NCBI GenBank assembly: GCA_937983065.1
Contig: CALKAL010000195.1
Coordinates: 1 to 30,464 of the forward strand
Reading direction: 5' to 3'
Length of the DNA: 30,464 nt
DNA from: an uncultured Bacillaceae bacterium
GTDB taxonomy: Bacteria > Bacillota > Bacilli > Bacillales > Alkalibacillaceae
Shown here: positions 1 through 9,000 of the stretch, piece by piece
How the letters are laid out: each line of letters opens with the position of its first letter
How positions within the stretch are numbered: position 1 is the stretch's first letter
Translations under genes and position numbers: made by a program
The notes under the pieces: model-generated
Told to the model about the DNA's origin: nothing
Database searches by the model: none
Seen by the model: the letters and a program-made list of their open reading frames with translations, nothing else

Positions 1-68
1 TTCATCTGCTGTTGATTTTTCTTCTTGTAAAATTCATCTTTTACGTTGGAAGTGGTGTTATCAGTCAT
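1..68 (-). CDS. ctaF: Cytochrome c oxidase subunit IVB, 5' end only
   Basis: The first 22 codons of a minus-strand gene are visible, with ATG at 68-66, and the gene runs off the left edge of the window. The peptide starts MTDNTTSNVKDEF and continues with a lysine- and glutamine-rich stretch, which resembles the hydrophilic N-terminus of CtaF, the small membrane subunit IV of caa3 oxidase. A purine-rich Shine-Dalgarno (AAAGGTGG) lies within the last codons of ctaE, and the two genes are only 3 bases apart, so they are co-transcribed and probably translationally coupled. The call rests mainly on its place directly after ctaE. Confidence 0.75.
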   Translation of the reverse strand, partial: MTDNTTSNVKDEFYKKKNQQQM

Positions 69-71
69 AAA

Positions 72-692
72 TTAGCCCACCTTTCCCATTAGATATACTA
101 CTGTGAAAATAAAGACCCATACGACGTCGATATAGTGCCAATATAAGCTTGCAATATAAAACTTTGGAGCTGTATATAAGCTTACACCACGATTTCGGTT
201 TCGAATTAATAGACCAATGATCCACGCTAATCCGAAAGCGACGTGCGCACCATGGAAACCAACTAGTGCATAGAACGATGATGAAAATGCAGAAGTTGTA
301 AAGCCATGTCCGTAATCTGTTACGTAATGATAAAACTCATAAACCTCTAGTCCTAAGAAGCTTAATCCTAATAGGACGGTTATCCAGAACCAAAGTCTCA
401 TCTTCTTAGCGTCACCATTTCTCATATGGTAAATCGCATAAACACTCGTTAAGGAACTTGTTAAAAGGATCATTGTCATAATGAATACAAGTCCTAATCC
501 GTATAACTCTTCAGCTGGAACACCATCTAAATGTGAATTTTTAAGAGCTAAATAAGTCGCGAATAAACTTGCGAATAGAACTGTTTCTCCACCTAAGAAG
601 AACCAAAATCCTAAAAATTTATTTCGACCTTCAAGGGTGGCTCTTTCTGGATTTTTCGGTAAATTATCCGTTTTTAATAGATCTTCCGCCAT
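72..692 (-). CDS. ctaE: Cytochrome c oxidase subunit III
   Basis: This is subunit III of the caa3-type (heme-copper) cytochrome c oxidase, an integral membrane subunit without redox centres that stabilises subunit I. The 206-residue product has about five hydrophobic helices and the family pattern: FWFFLGGETVLFASLFATYL near residue 30, then GFHGAHVAFGL and YWHYIDVVWVFIFTVVYL at the C-terminus. Its length fits the short five-helix Bacillus form. The ATG overlaps the ctaD stop codon by one base (TAATG), and its Shine-Dalgarno (AGAGGGGG) lies inside the end of ctaD, so the two are translationally coupled. ctaF follows after 3 bases. Confidence 0.97.
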   Translation of the reverse strand: MAEDLLKTDNLPKNPERATLEGRNKFLGFWFFLGGETVLFASLFATYLALKNSHLDGVPAEELYGLGLVFIMTMILLTSSLTSVYAIYHMRNGDAKKMRLWFWITVLLGLSFLGLEVYEFYHYVTDYGHGFTTSAFSSSFYALVGFHGAHVAFGLAWIIGLLIRNRNRGVSLYTAPKFYIASLYWHYIDVVWVFIFTVVYLMGKVG

Positions 693-2551
693 TATGAACC
701 ATCCCCCTCTTTTTCAAGTTCTTCTTTAGGAATGTAATATCCTAAATCGTCCTTAAAGGAACGTACAAACATACTACCTGCCCATACTAAGAATCCGATT
801 ATACCTAAAATCCAATATGGACCTTGATAAATAACTCCTAAACCGAGTAAGAATAACCCGAGTGAGAACATAAACGGAATGAATGAGTTATTAGGCATAT
901 GAATATCGCCTAATGGTTCACCTGGTAGCATTTTACCGTTACCTTCAGTTTTCTCTATCCATAATGGATCTAAACCACGCGTTAATGGTAACTGCTTAAA
1001 GTTATAATACGGTGGTGGTGATGGTATTGACCATTCAAGCGTACGCCCATCTTCCCATGGGTCGGCTCCAGCTTTTTCACCATTACGAGATGTAATAATA
1101 ATATTGTAAACAAAGATTAAAACGGCAAAAGCCATTAAAAATGCTCCGATAGTACTAATTAAGTTGAACAAATCTAATCCTTGACCTTCTAGGAATGTCC
1201 AATAACGTCTCGGCATACCCATTAATCCTAGGAAATGCTGTACGAAAAACGTTAAATGGAATCCGATAAACAAGAGCCAGAAAAACCAGTGATTTAGTTT
1301 TTCGTTTAAAATCTTACCGAACATTTTCGGCCACCAGTAAATTAAACCAGCGAATATACCTAATACTGTTCCACCGACGATAACGTAGTGGAAGTGCGCA
1401 ACTACGAAATACGTATCGTGATATAGGAAGTCAGACGCTGCTGAAGCAAGCATGATTCCAGTCATTCCACCGACCGTAAATGATGGGATAAAACCTAAAG
1501 CAATAACCATAGGCGATGTAAACTTAATACTTCCACCCCACATGGTGAGTAGCCAGTTGAATATTTTTATACCTGTAGGAATAGCTATTGCCATCGTCGC
1601 TACGGCGAATATCGAGTTCGCAATTGGTCCTAAACCAACCGTAAACATATGGTGTGCCCAAACTAAAAATCCTAGGAACGCGATAAGTACAGTCGCAAAG
1701 ACCATGGAAGAATATCCGAATAGTCTTTTTCTTGAGAATGTTGAAATGACCTCACTGAATACTCCGAACGCGGGTAAAATTAATATATATACCTCAGGGT
1801 GTCCGAATATCCAGAATAAATGCTCCCAAATAATAACGTTACCACCCATAGATGGTTCAAAGAAATTCGCACCGAATAAACGGTCAAAAGTTAGAAGGAA
1901 TAGACCGATTGTTAATGCTGGAAACGCGAATAGAATTAAAATGTTCGCAACGAAGGAAGCCCATGTAAATAATGGCATACGCATAAACGTCATACCTGGA
2001 CCCCGCATCGAAATAACTGTCACGATAAAGTTAATACCTGCCATTAACGTACCGAATCCAGCTATTTGTAAACCAACTGAGTAAAAGTCTAATCCATGTC
2101 CTTCAGAATATATAGATAGTGGCGCATATGCTGTCCAACCTGCATCTGGAGCACCACCAGTAAACCATGAAACGTGTAGTAAAAGTCCACCGAACACGAA
2201 TAACCAAAAACCTAAAGAGTTAATGAACGGGAACGCAACATCACGGGCTCCTATTTGTAACGGAATAATGGCGTTCATCAACGCGAACAATAATGGCATT
2301 GCAGCCAGAAAGATCATCGTTGTTCCGTGCATTGTCATCAATTCATTATAAAATTGTGCCGAGACAAATTCACTGTTCGGAAACATTAACTGAATACGGA
2401 TGATTAATGCTTCTATTCCAGCAAGAATAAAGAAGAAAAATCCACCGATTAAGTATAAATGTGCGATTTTTTTATGGTCAACGGTTGTAAGATAGTCCCA
2501 TAATACAGACCAAAAACCAGCTTTTTGTCTCGTTGCTGCTAATGAGCTCAC
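692..2551 (-). CDS. ctaD: Cytochrome c oxidase subunit I (caa3 type)
   Basis: This is the catalytic subunit that reduces O2 to water at the heme a3-CuB site and pumps protons. The 619-residue membrane protein shows all hallmark motifs: GARDVAFPFINS (D-channel aspartate), GHPEVYILILPAFG (CuB histidine, cross-linked tyrosine, and the E278-type glutamate of A-type oxidases), WAHHMFTVG (CuB histidines), PTGIKIFNWL (K-channel lysine) and VAHFHYVIVGG (heme ligands). The long C-terminal part with extra helices is typical of Bacillus CtaD. It starts with GTG at 2551-2549 after a strong GGGAGG site. It sits 40 bases downstream of ctaC and overlaps ctaE by one base. Heme A for this subunit is made by CtaB and CtaA, encoded next door. 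Confidence 0.98.
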   Translation of the reverse strand: MSSLAATRQKAGFWSVLWDYLTTVDHKKIAHLYLIGGFFFFILAGIEALIIRIQLMFPNSEFVSAQFYNELMTMHGTTMIFLAAMPLLFALMNAIIPLQIGARDVAFPFINSLGFWLFVFGGLLLHVSWFTGGAPDAGWTAYAPLSIYSEGHGLDFYSVGLQIAGFGTLMAGINFIVTVISMRGPGMTFMRMPLFTWASFVANILILFAFPALTIGLFLLTFDRLFGANFFEPSMGGNVIIWEHLFWIFGHPEVYILILPAFGVFSEVISTFSRKRLFGYSSMVFATVLIAFLGFLVWAHHMFTVGLGPIANSIFAVATMAIAIPTGIKIFNWLLTMWGGSIKFTSPMVIALGFIPSFTVGGMTGIMLASAASDFLYHDTYFVVAHFHYVIVGGTVLGIFAGLIYWWPKMFGKILNEKLNHWFFWLLFIGFHLTFFVQHFLGLMGMPRRYWTFLEGQGLDLFNLISTIGAFLMAFAVLIFVYNIIITSRNGEKAGADPWEDGRTLEWSIPSPPPYYNFKQLPLTRGLDPLWIEKTEGNGKMLPGEPLGDIHMPNNSFIPFMFSLGLFLLGLGVIYQGPYWILGIIGFLVWAGSMFVRSFKDDLGYYIPKEELEKEGDGS

Positions 2552-2591
2552 ACTTTTAACCTCCCTTTACATTTATAGAACAACCTTACTT

Positions 2592-3779
2592 TTATTCTTC
2601 ATCTTCGTTATCTTCTTCTGCTGCTTCGTCTTCATCCTGCTCTTCTTCATCCTGTTCATCTTCATCAGGGAAAATGGCAGATAGATCAGATTCAATATAA
2701 TTACCATCTTCAGCGTTTGCAGAAGTAATTTCACTCGGACTTAGTGTAAGAAGATATTCAATAATCTTATCTGCTTCTTCATCAGTCAAATCATAAGGCG
2801 CTTGAACCATTAAGTTACCAGGTTTCATGTCGCGACCTTTCGTTTGAATCCATTTGTGTAAATTCTCTTCTGTAAAATCAAATACTCCTGCTAATTTTTC
2901 ACGATCAGCAAAGTTAGTTAAGTTAGGTCCTGTTTTGTTTGGAGATGAACCAATCGCATGACATGCTAAACAATTATCGCCAAACAATTCCTGACCTTCT
3001 TGAGCTGTTGCAGATTCTGGAACTGCATCAGGATCAACTTGTTGCATATCAAGTACCCATTGCTCAAACTCTCCTGGGCTAACTGCGATAACTTTGAAGT
3101 CCATTAATGAGTGTGATGGGCCACAAAGCTCAGCACATTTACCCCAGTAGATTCCTTCTTCATGGGCATCAATCCACATTTCATTTCGGTTACCTGTTGG
3201 GTTAACATCCATTTTTCCTGCTAACGGTGGTACCCAGAATGAATGAATAACGTCTTCAGAGAGTAAAGATATATTTACCTTTCTATCTGTTGGAATGTAC
3301 AAGTCCTGACTCGTCGTAATATCGAAATCTGGATACTCAAAATGCCACCAATACTGTTTTCCAGTGACATTAACCCAAATCTGGTCTAAATCTTCCCCTT
3401 CTTCATTTACTTCAGCCGATGTATCAACTAATGAAAACGTAGACTGCACTGTTGGTATCGCTAAAATTAAAAGTAGAAGAATCGGTATAACTGTCCAAAG
3501 CGTCTCTAAAGCATGGTTTCCTTCTACTTGCTTTGGAATATGGTCTTCTTGTTGTTTTTTACGACGATACCTAAAAACTACATAAACGTAAATAATCATA
3601 ACAACTAAAAATACAACGGTCATTATAATGATACTTAGGATCATTAAGTCGTAAATGTTTTTTGCAGATTCACCTTGTGGTTGAAGTGCACTTAAGAATG
3701 GCTCACCACATCCTGCCAAAACAATGGTCATTAACGCTAGGGTGAAAATGACCTTAAACCTACTCATCCAGCCTTTCAT
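2592..3779 (-). CDS. ctaC: Cytochrome c oxidase subunit II with fused cytochrome c domain
   Basis: Subunit II of caa3 oxidase receives electrons and passes them through CuA to subunit I. The 395-residue product has a lipoprotein signal ending LAGC (Cys24) and two membrane helices (about 42-70 and 93-110). The CuA domain carries H179, C215, E217, C219, H223 and M226. A cytochrome c domain follows, with heme-binding CLACH at 270-274; the likely axial Met is in RDMKPGNLM (318-326). The C-terminus is unusual: 19 of the last 25 residues are Asp or Glu and none is basic. An AGAGAGG site precedes the ATG. The gene heads ctaCDEF; a hairpin separates it from ctaB. Confidence 0.97.
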   Translation of the reverse strand: MKGWMSRFKVIFTLALMTIVLAGCGEPFLSALQPQGESAKNIYDLMILSIIIMTVVFLVVMIIYVYVVFRYRRKKQQEDHIPKQVEGNHALETLWTVIPILLLLILAIPTVQSTFSLVDTSAEVNEEGEDLDQIWVNVTGKQYWWHFEYPDFDITTSQDLYIPTDRKVNISLLSEDVIHSFWVPPLAGKMDVNPTGNRNEMWIDAHEEGIYWGKCAELCGPSHSLMDFKVIAVSPGEFEQWVLDMQQVDPDAVPESATAQEGQELFGDNCLACHAIGSSPNKTGPNLTNFADREKLAGVFDFTEENLHKWIQTKGRDMKPGNLMVQAPYDLTDEEADKIIEYLLTLSPSEITSANAEDGNYIESDLSAIFPDEDEQDEEEQDEDEAAEEDNEDEE

Positions 3780-3839
3780 CCTTTTATTACCTCTCTTTCT
3801 CTTATTATTCTGAAGTTGTTAAATTAATTATATAAAAAT

Positions 3840-3867
3840 AATTAAGAAAAGAAAATTTTTCTTAATT
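3840..3867 (-). terminator. AT-rich hairpin between ctaB and ctaC
   Basis: An 11-bp perfect inverted repeat (AATTAAGAAAA / TTTTCTTAATT) with a 6-base loop lies just after the ctaB stop. On the minus strand it is followed by ATTATTTTTATA, so it could act as a weak terminator or an mRNA processing site that separates ctaB from ctaCDEF. A/T-only stems are weak terminators, so this is moderate support only. Confidence 0.45.
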
Positions 3868-3869
3868 TT

Positions 3870-4802
3870 TTATAAAAATGAAGGGATCGTAGCTACGACC
3901 ATTCCAATGAATAATAATGTTAAGTAATTTAATGAATATAAAAACATTCGGCGTGCCCATTTATTATCTTCACTTGTGAAAATACCATAAAACGCTAATA
4001 CAATCCAGCCTAAATTTAGGATCGTAGCAAATATGACAAAGATTGTACCTAAAGGATATAAATAAAAAGGTAATGGTAATAAACATATCGTGTATATTAA
4101 AATTTGCCTTTTTGTCATTTTAAAGCCACGTACAGCTGGTAACATGGGAACTCCAGCATTTATATAATCATCATTTTTCATCATCGCAAGCGATAAGAAA
4201 TGCGGTATTTGCCATAAAAACATAATTAGAAATAATACAAATGGATATAAGCTAAATGATGAATCAATTGCTGCCCAACCAACTAACGGTGGAGCCGCTC
4301 CTGAGAAACAACCAACTACTGTATTAATAGTATATTTTCTCTTTGTCCACATCGTATACAAAATGACGTAAATGAACCAACCTATAAATCCATAAAGAGC
4401 CGACAGTGGTGAAGCGATATAAAGTAGGATAACTCCTATAATTGAAAAAGCAATTCCCATCGTTAAAATAGCTCTTAATGATATAGTACCCGTTATTGTG
4501 GCTCTTTTACTCGTCCTTTTCATTTTATGATCAATATCACGATCATAATAGTTGTTTAGAATAGCGGCACCAGCTATGATGAATGCCGTTCCTAACATGA
4601 CGAAAATAAAGCTAACCCAATGATCAAAAAATCTCTCGCCTGTAAAAAATAAAGCTAACCAAAAACCAGTAAAAGCAGTAATTAAATTAGAATTAACGAT
4701 ACCTATCTTAATTAAAGCAAGAAAATCTTGCCAATAATCTTTGAATGTTATGGTTGAATCGTCAATAATTTCATCTGTTCTTATTGTTCGAGGTCCATCC
4801 AT
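3870..4802 (-). CDS. ctaB: Protoheme IX farnesyltransferase (heme O synthase)
   Basis: CtaB transfers a farnesyl group from farnesyl diphosphate to heme B to give heme O, the precursor of heme A. The 310-residue membrane protein belongs to the UbiA prenyltransferase family. It shows the first Asp-rich motif NNYYDRDIDHKMKRT (about 83-97), the second conserved loop DDYINAGVPMLP (about 210-221), and about eight or nine hydrophobic helices. It starts at ATG 4802 with GAGGGG about 12 bases upstream, somewhat far. It lies upstream of ctaC on the same strand and is divergent from ctaA, the B. subtilis arrangement. Confidence 0.96.
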   Translation of the reverse strand: MDGPRTIRTDEIIDDSTITFKDYWQDFLALIKIGIVNSNLITAFTGFWLALFFTGERFFDHWVSFIFVMLGTAFIIAGAAILNNYYDRDIDHKMKRTSKRATITGTISLRAILTMGIAFSIIGVILLYIASPLSALYGFIGWFIYVILYTMWTKRKYTINTVVGCFSGAAPPLVGWAAIDSSFSLYPFVLFLIMFLWQIPHFLSLAMMKNDDYINAGVPMLPAVRGFKMTKRQILIYTICLLPLPFYLYPLGTIFVIFATILNLGWIVLAFYGIFTSEDNKWARRMFLYSLNYLTLLFIGMVVATIPSFL

Positions 4803-4870
4803 TAGTCATTCAGTCCCCTCAAGTCTTTATGTAAAATACGTTATAAAAATATAATAAAAAAGCTATAATC

Positions 4871-4899
4871 ATTGTATCACTTTAAACGCTTTACTTCCA
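4871..4899 (-). promoter_or_regulatory. Possible ctaB promoter overlapping a cre-like site
   Basis: On the minus strand TACAAT (4876-4871) can serve as a -10 box about 70 bases before ctaB. Seventeen bases upstream is TGGAAG, a poor -35. The spacer contains TAAAGCGTTTAAAG, which shares the AARCGNWWW core of CcpA catabolite-responsive elements but misses several outer positions. A repressor bound in the spacer would block the promoter, which fits known glucose repression of the B. subtilis ctaB-F cluster. It is a weak consensus match. Confidence 0.3.
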
Positions 4900-5037
4900 T
4901 TTAACCATACATTCAAAAATTTTGCTGTGAAAAATATGTGAAAACTAACTACAAAAACTAACTTATCATATCTTATCGAATCTTGTCATCAAAATTTTAA
5001 TTTAAAACCGTTATAATCGCTAAAATGTTACTAATTT

Positions 5038-5087
5038 GAAACAATTATTGTTTCCATATTTACTGTTTTTATATTAGGATATATAAT
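5038..5087 (+). promoter_or_regulatory. ctaA promoter with upstream 17-bp palindrome
   Basis: A sigma-A-type promoter is visible: TTTACT (5059-5064), a 17-base spacer, and a perfect TATAAT (5082-5087), about 34 bases before the ctaA start. Immediately upstream is the perfect palindrome GAAACAATTATTGTTTC (5038-5054), centred near -48 from the expected transcription start. That is a place where activators, or repressors touching the -35 region, commonly bind. The protein that binds it is unknown. Confidence 0.65.
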
Positions 5088-5120
5088 AGGCTTTTAAAAA
5101 AGAGAGGTGACAACATAACC

Positions 5121-6041
5121 GTGAGAAATATCTTCGGACCAAAACCGATAGCTGTTATGTCAGTTTTTACGATGTTAATTGTTCTAATCGGCGGAGCATT
5201 AGTAACGAAAACAGATTCTGGACTAGGTTGTGGTCGAACATGGCCATTATGTAAAGGACAATTAATTCCGTCTAGCGTTGATTTAGATTTAATTTTTGAG
5301 TATAGTCACCGTTTATTTTCTGGACTAGCGATTATCTTTGTAATCATTCTTTCGATATATGCATGGAGACGTTACAACCATGTTAAAGAAGCTAGACCAT
5401 TAGTTGTTATAACAATTATATTTTTCATCATTCAATCTTTGTTAGGCGCATTAGCTGTCATCATAGACCAAAATGATCTCGTTAAAGCATTACATTTCGG
5501 TATTTCATTAATTTCATTTGCGACCGTCTTTTTGCTCGCGCTCATAATTTTTGATGTAGATAAAAAATATCAAACAGATCGGCTAACGATACCAAAGAAA
5601 TTAAGAATTCAATACTATAGTTTATTTATTTTCACTTTAGTCGTCGTTTATACAGGTGCTCTCGTTAGACATATGAACTCGAGTCTAGTATGTCGGGACT
5701 GGCCCTTCTGTTTTAATGATCAGCCTTTCGCGTTTAGTGATTATTCGATAGAACAGTGGGTACATATGGGGCATCGATTATTCGCAGCCGTCTTAGCCAT
5801 TTGGGTAATCGGATTACTATTTTACATCATTAAGCATTACAAGCATGAAAAAGTGATTTACAACACATGGCTATTCAATACTGGCTTTCTCATTTTACAA
5901 GTTGCATTAGGAGCTCTTATTCTCGTTACAAAATTAAATATGTTTATTTCTCTCTCGCACGCGTTAATGATTTCGTTATTCTTCGCTGTATTAAGCTACT
6001 TAATCATGCTTGCTAGAAGAAGTGCATTAAAAGAAAAGTAA
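5121..6041 (+). CDS. ctaA: Heme A synthase
   Basis: CtaA oxidises the C8 methyl group of heme O to the formyl group of heme A, in the membrane. The 306-residue product has eight hydrophobic helices in two related halves. The expected ligand histidines are present (EYSHRLFSG, ALHFGISL, HMGHRLFAA, LSHALMIS), as is a cysteine pair on the outer loop of each half (CGRTWPLC and CRDWPFC), as in Bacillus CtaA. The start is GTG at 5121, with AGAGGTGA upstream. It is divergent from ctaB and convergent with pyc, with which it shares a terminator. Confidence 0.96.
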   Translation: MRNIFGPKPIAVMSVFTMLIVLIGGALVTKTDSGLGCGRTWPLCKGQLIPSSVDLDLIFEYSHRLFSGLAIIFVIILSIYAWRRYNHVKEARPLVVITIIFFIIQSLLGALAVIIDQNDLVKALHFGISLISFATVFLLALIIFDVDKKYQTDRLTIPKKLRIQYYSLFIFTLVVVYTGALVRHMNSSLVCRDWPFCFNDQPFAFSDYSIEQWVHMGHRLFAAVLAIWVIGLLFYIIKHYKHEKVIYNTWLFNTGFLILQVALGALILVTKLNMFISLSHALMISLFFAVLSYLIMLARRSALKEK

Positions 6042-6070
6042 GGGACTATATAACGGTCCCTTACTTTTTT
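6038..6070. terminator. Bidirectional terminator between ctaA and pyc
   Basis: A perfect 9-bp stem (GTAAGGGAC / GTCCCTTAC) with a 9-base loop overlaps the ctaA stop codon and is followed by six T on the plus strand. On the minus strand it is followed by TTTTCTTTT, so it can also end the pyc transcript. Confidence 0.85.
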
Positions 6071-6075
6071 ATTCT

Positions 6076-9000
6076 TTATTCAAATTCAATAATTAAATCA
6101 CCCGTTTCAATCGTATCTAGTGCTTTAACATGAATTCTTTTAATAACACCTTCAAATGGGGCTTGAATCGTCGTTTCCATTTTCATTGATTCCGTAATGA
6201 TTAGATGGTCGTTTTTCTTCACTTTTTCCCCTTCAGTGACGAGGACATTAACAATCGTTCCTGGCATCGTTGCCCCAATATGTTTACTATTCGAACGATC
6301 GGCTTTTTCTCTTCTTAAAGTGACATCTTTAATACTTTCATCCTTCACAACAACTTCTCTAGGTTGACCGTTTAATTCAAAAAAGACAGTTCGTGTTCCA
6401 TCTTTTTGGGCTTCACCGATTGAAATAAGTTTAACTATCAATGTTTTTCCTTGTTCTATTTCAACCGGAATCTCTTCTCCTAATCTTAAACCGTATAAGA
6501 AGGACGGCGTATCTAAAACAGAAACATCCCCGTATTGATCAACAAACTCGTAATACTCTAATAATACTTTCGGATATAACGCATACGAAATGACGTCTAA
6601 TTCAGAAACGTCCCTTCCAGTTTTATTTTGAAGCTCATCCTTTAAAGATTCAAAATTAACATTTTTTAATAATTCGCCTGGTCTACCCTTTAACGGCTGC
6701 TTATCTTTTAAAATAATCCGTTGTAATTGTTTAGGGAAGCCTTGATATGGTTGACCGATATACCCTTGGAAAAATTCGACGACTGAATTAGGAAAATCTA
6801 ATGTTTCTCCTTTTTCATAAACATCATCGACCGTTAAATTGTTTTGCACCATGAAAAGAGCCATGTCACCAACGATTTTAGAGGAAGGTGTTACTTTAAT
6901 AATGTCACCGAACATATCATTAACCGTACGATACATCGTTTTGACCTCTTCCCACCGTTCACCTAGTCCGACTGCTTTTGCTTGTTGTTGCAGGTTACTA
7001 TATTGTCCTCCTGGCATTTCATGAAAATAAATTTCTGGGTGAGGTGCATTCATGCCACTTTCAAAATCAGAATAATATTCCCTAACATCTTCCCAATATT
7101 TCGCAATTTCATTATAAGCATCAATATTAATAGATGGTTTTCTATCGGAACCTTCAAGAGCATAGTATAAACTATTCGCACTTGGCTGAGACGTATTTCC
7201 TGCCATCGAACTAGCAGCTACATCAATCGCATCAACACCAGCTTCAATCGCTTTCATATACATCATAATTCCATTTCCACTCGTATCGTGAGTATGTAAA
7301 TGGACTGGAATATTAATTTCTTCTTTCAATGTTGAAATGAGCTGATAAGCTGCTTCTGGCTTTAATAGGCCCGCCATATCTTTAATGCCTAATATATGGG
7401 CTCCTTCTCCCTCTAATTGTTTAGCTAAATTGATATAGTAGTCGAGATTGTATTTCGGACGGTTTGAATCCAAAATATCACCAGTGTAACACATGGCAAC
7501 TTCAGCTATTTTATTTTCTTTTAACACCGCTTCAATAGCTGGTTTCATTCCTTCAACCCAATTTAAGCTATCGAAAATTCTGAAAACATCAATTCCATGT
7601 TCCGCACTATGCTTAACAAAATTTTCAATAACATTGTCTGGATAGTTCGTATATCCAACCGCATTGCTCGCCCTAAGTAACATTTGGAATAATACATTCG
7701 GCATTTTTTGACGAAGTTTTCTTAATCGTTCCCAAGGGTCCTCCCTTAAAAAGCGATAACTAACATCAAAGGTCGCTCCACCCCACATTTCCATAGAAAA
7801 AAGATTCGGAAGCAAATGCGACGTTTCTTCAGCAATATTTAATAAATCTTTCGTTCGAATACGCGTTGCAAGTAGTGACTGGTGTGCATCACGAAACGTA
7901 GTGTCTGTTAAAAGTACTTCATTTTGTTCCTTCATCCATTGAACAACACCATCTGGCCCTTTTTCATCTAAAATTTGCTTCGTCCCTTCATTAACAGGAG
8001 AATCGAATGAAATCAATGGCTTTCGTGGCTTATTAAAAATAGGCTTTTTTACACCATTTTCAGGTTGCCTACTATTAATCGTCGTATATCCTAAATAAGA
8101 CAACATTTTCGTCCCGCGATCTTTCGGCTTTTTAAATATAAATAACTCGGGTGTTGAATCGATAAAAGACGTATCATAAACTCCATTTAAAAAGTTCTCG
8201 TGCATAATGACGTTTTCTAAAAAAGGAATGTTCGTCTTGATGCCACGAATCCGAAACTCCTTTAAATTACGAACCATTTTATGAGCCGCTTGTTCGAACG
8301 TCATCGCCCATGTTGACACTTTCACGAGTAACGAATCATAATGCGGTGAAATAACAGCCCCTTGGAAGCCATTACCTGCATCTAAACGAACACCAAAACC
8401 ACCACCAGAACGGTAGGCGACAATTTTCCCTGTATCAGGCATGAAATTGTTTAACGGATCCTCTGTTGTCACACGCGATTGAATTGCATAGCCGTTTGTT
8501 TTAATGTCTGATTGAGATGGAATGCCGCAAATTTTTCCGTGGAGGGGTTCGCCCATTGCAATATGTAATTGGGTTTGTACAATGTCAACGCCTGTAATCA
8601 TTTCAGTAATCGTATGCTCAACTTGAATACGTGGATTAACCTCAATAAAATAATAATCATGCTCAGTCACTAAAAACTCTACTGTCCCAGCGTTAATATA
8701 GCCAACTGACTCCATTAATTTAACAGCAGCTTCACATATTTCCCTTCTTAATTTCTCATCTAACGAAACACTCGGAGCAATTTCAACGACTTTTTGATGA
8801 CGTCTTTGAACGGAACAATCTCTTTCATATAAATGAATGAGATTTCCTTCTTTGTCACCTAAAATTTGTACTTCAATATGTTTCGGCTTTTCAATTAATT
8901 TTTCTACATAAACGTCATCATTTCCGAAAGCCGCCTGCGCTTCAGATTTCGCTCGCTCGTACGCCTCTTTTAACGCTTCCTTTGAACGAACAATGCGCAT

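Larger units (their letters stand above)
4803..5120. promoter_or_regulatory. Divergent ctaB/ctaA control region
   Basis: This 318-base gap without genes separates the start codons of ctaB and ctaA and is very A+T rich. It holds a good ctaA promoter with a 17-base palindrome just upstream, and a weaker ctaB promoter overlapping a cre-like sequence; each is listed separately. Two direct TGTGAAA copies occur at about 4926-4943. In B. subtilis this interval is known to bind the respiratory regulator ResD; I cannot identify a ResD site with confidence here. Confidence 0.6.

Noticed and set aside
1452..2084. Long open frame on the plus strand, 210 codons
   Set aside because: It is antisense to ctaD, with no ribosome site, and encodes low-complexity Ile/Pro/Asn-rich sequence that is the mirror of membrane-protein codons.
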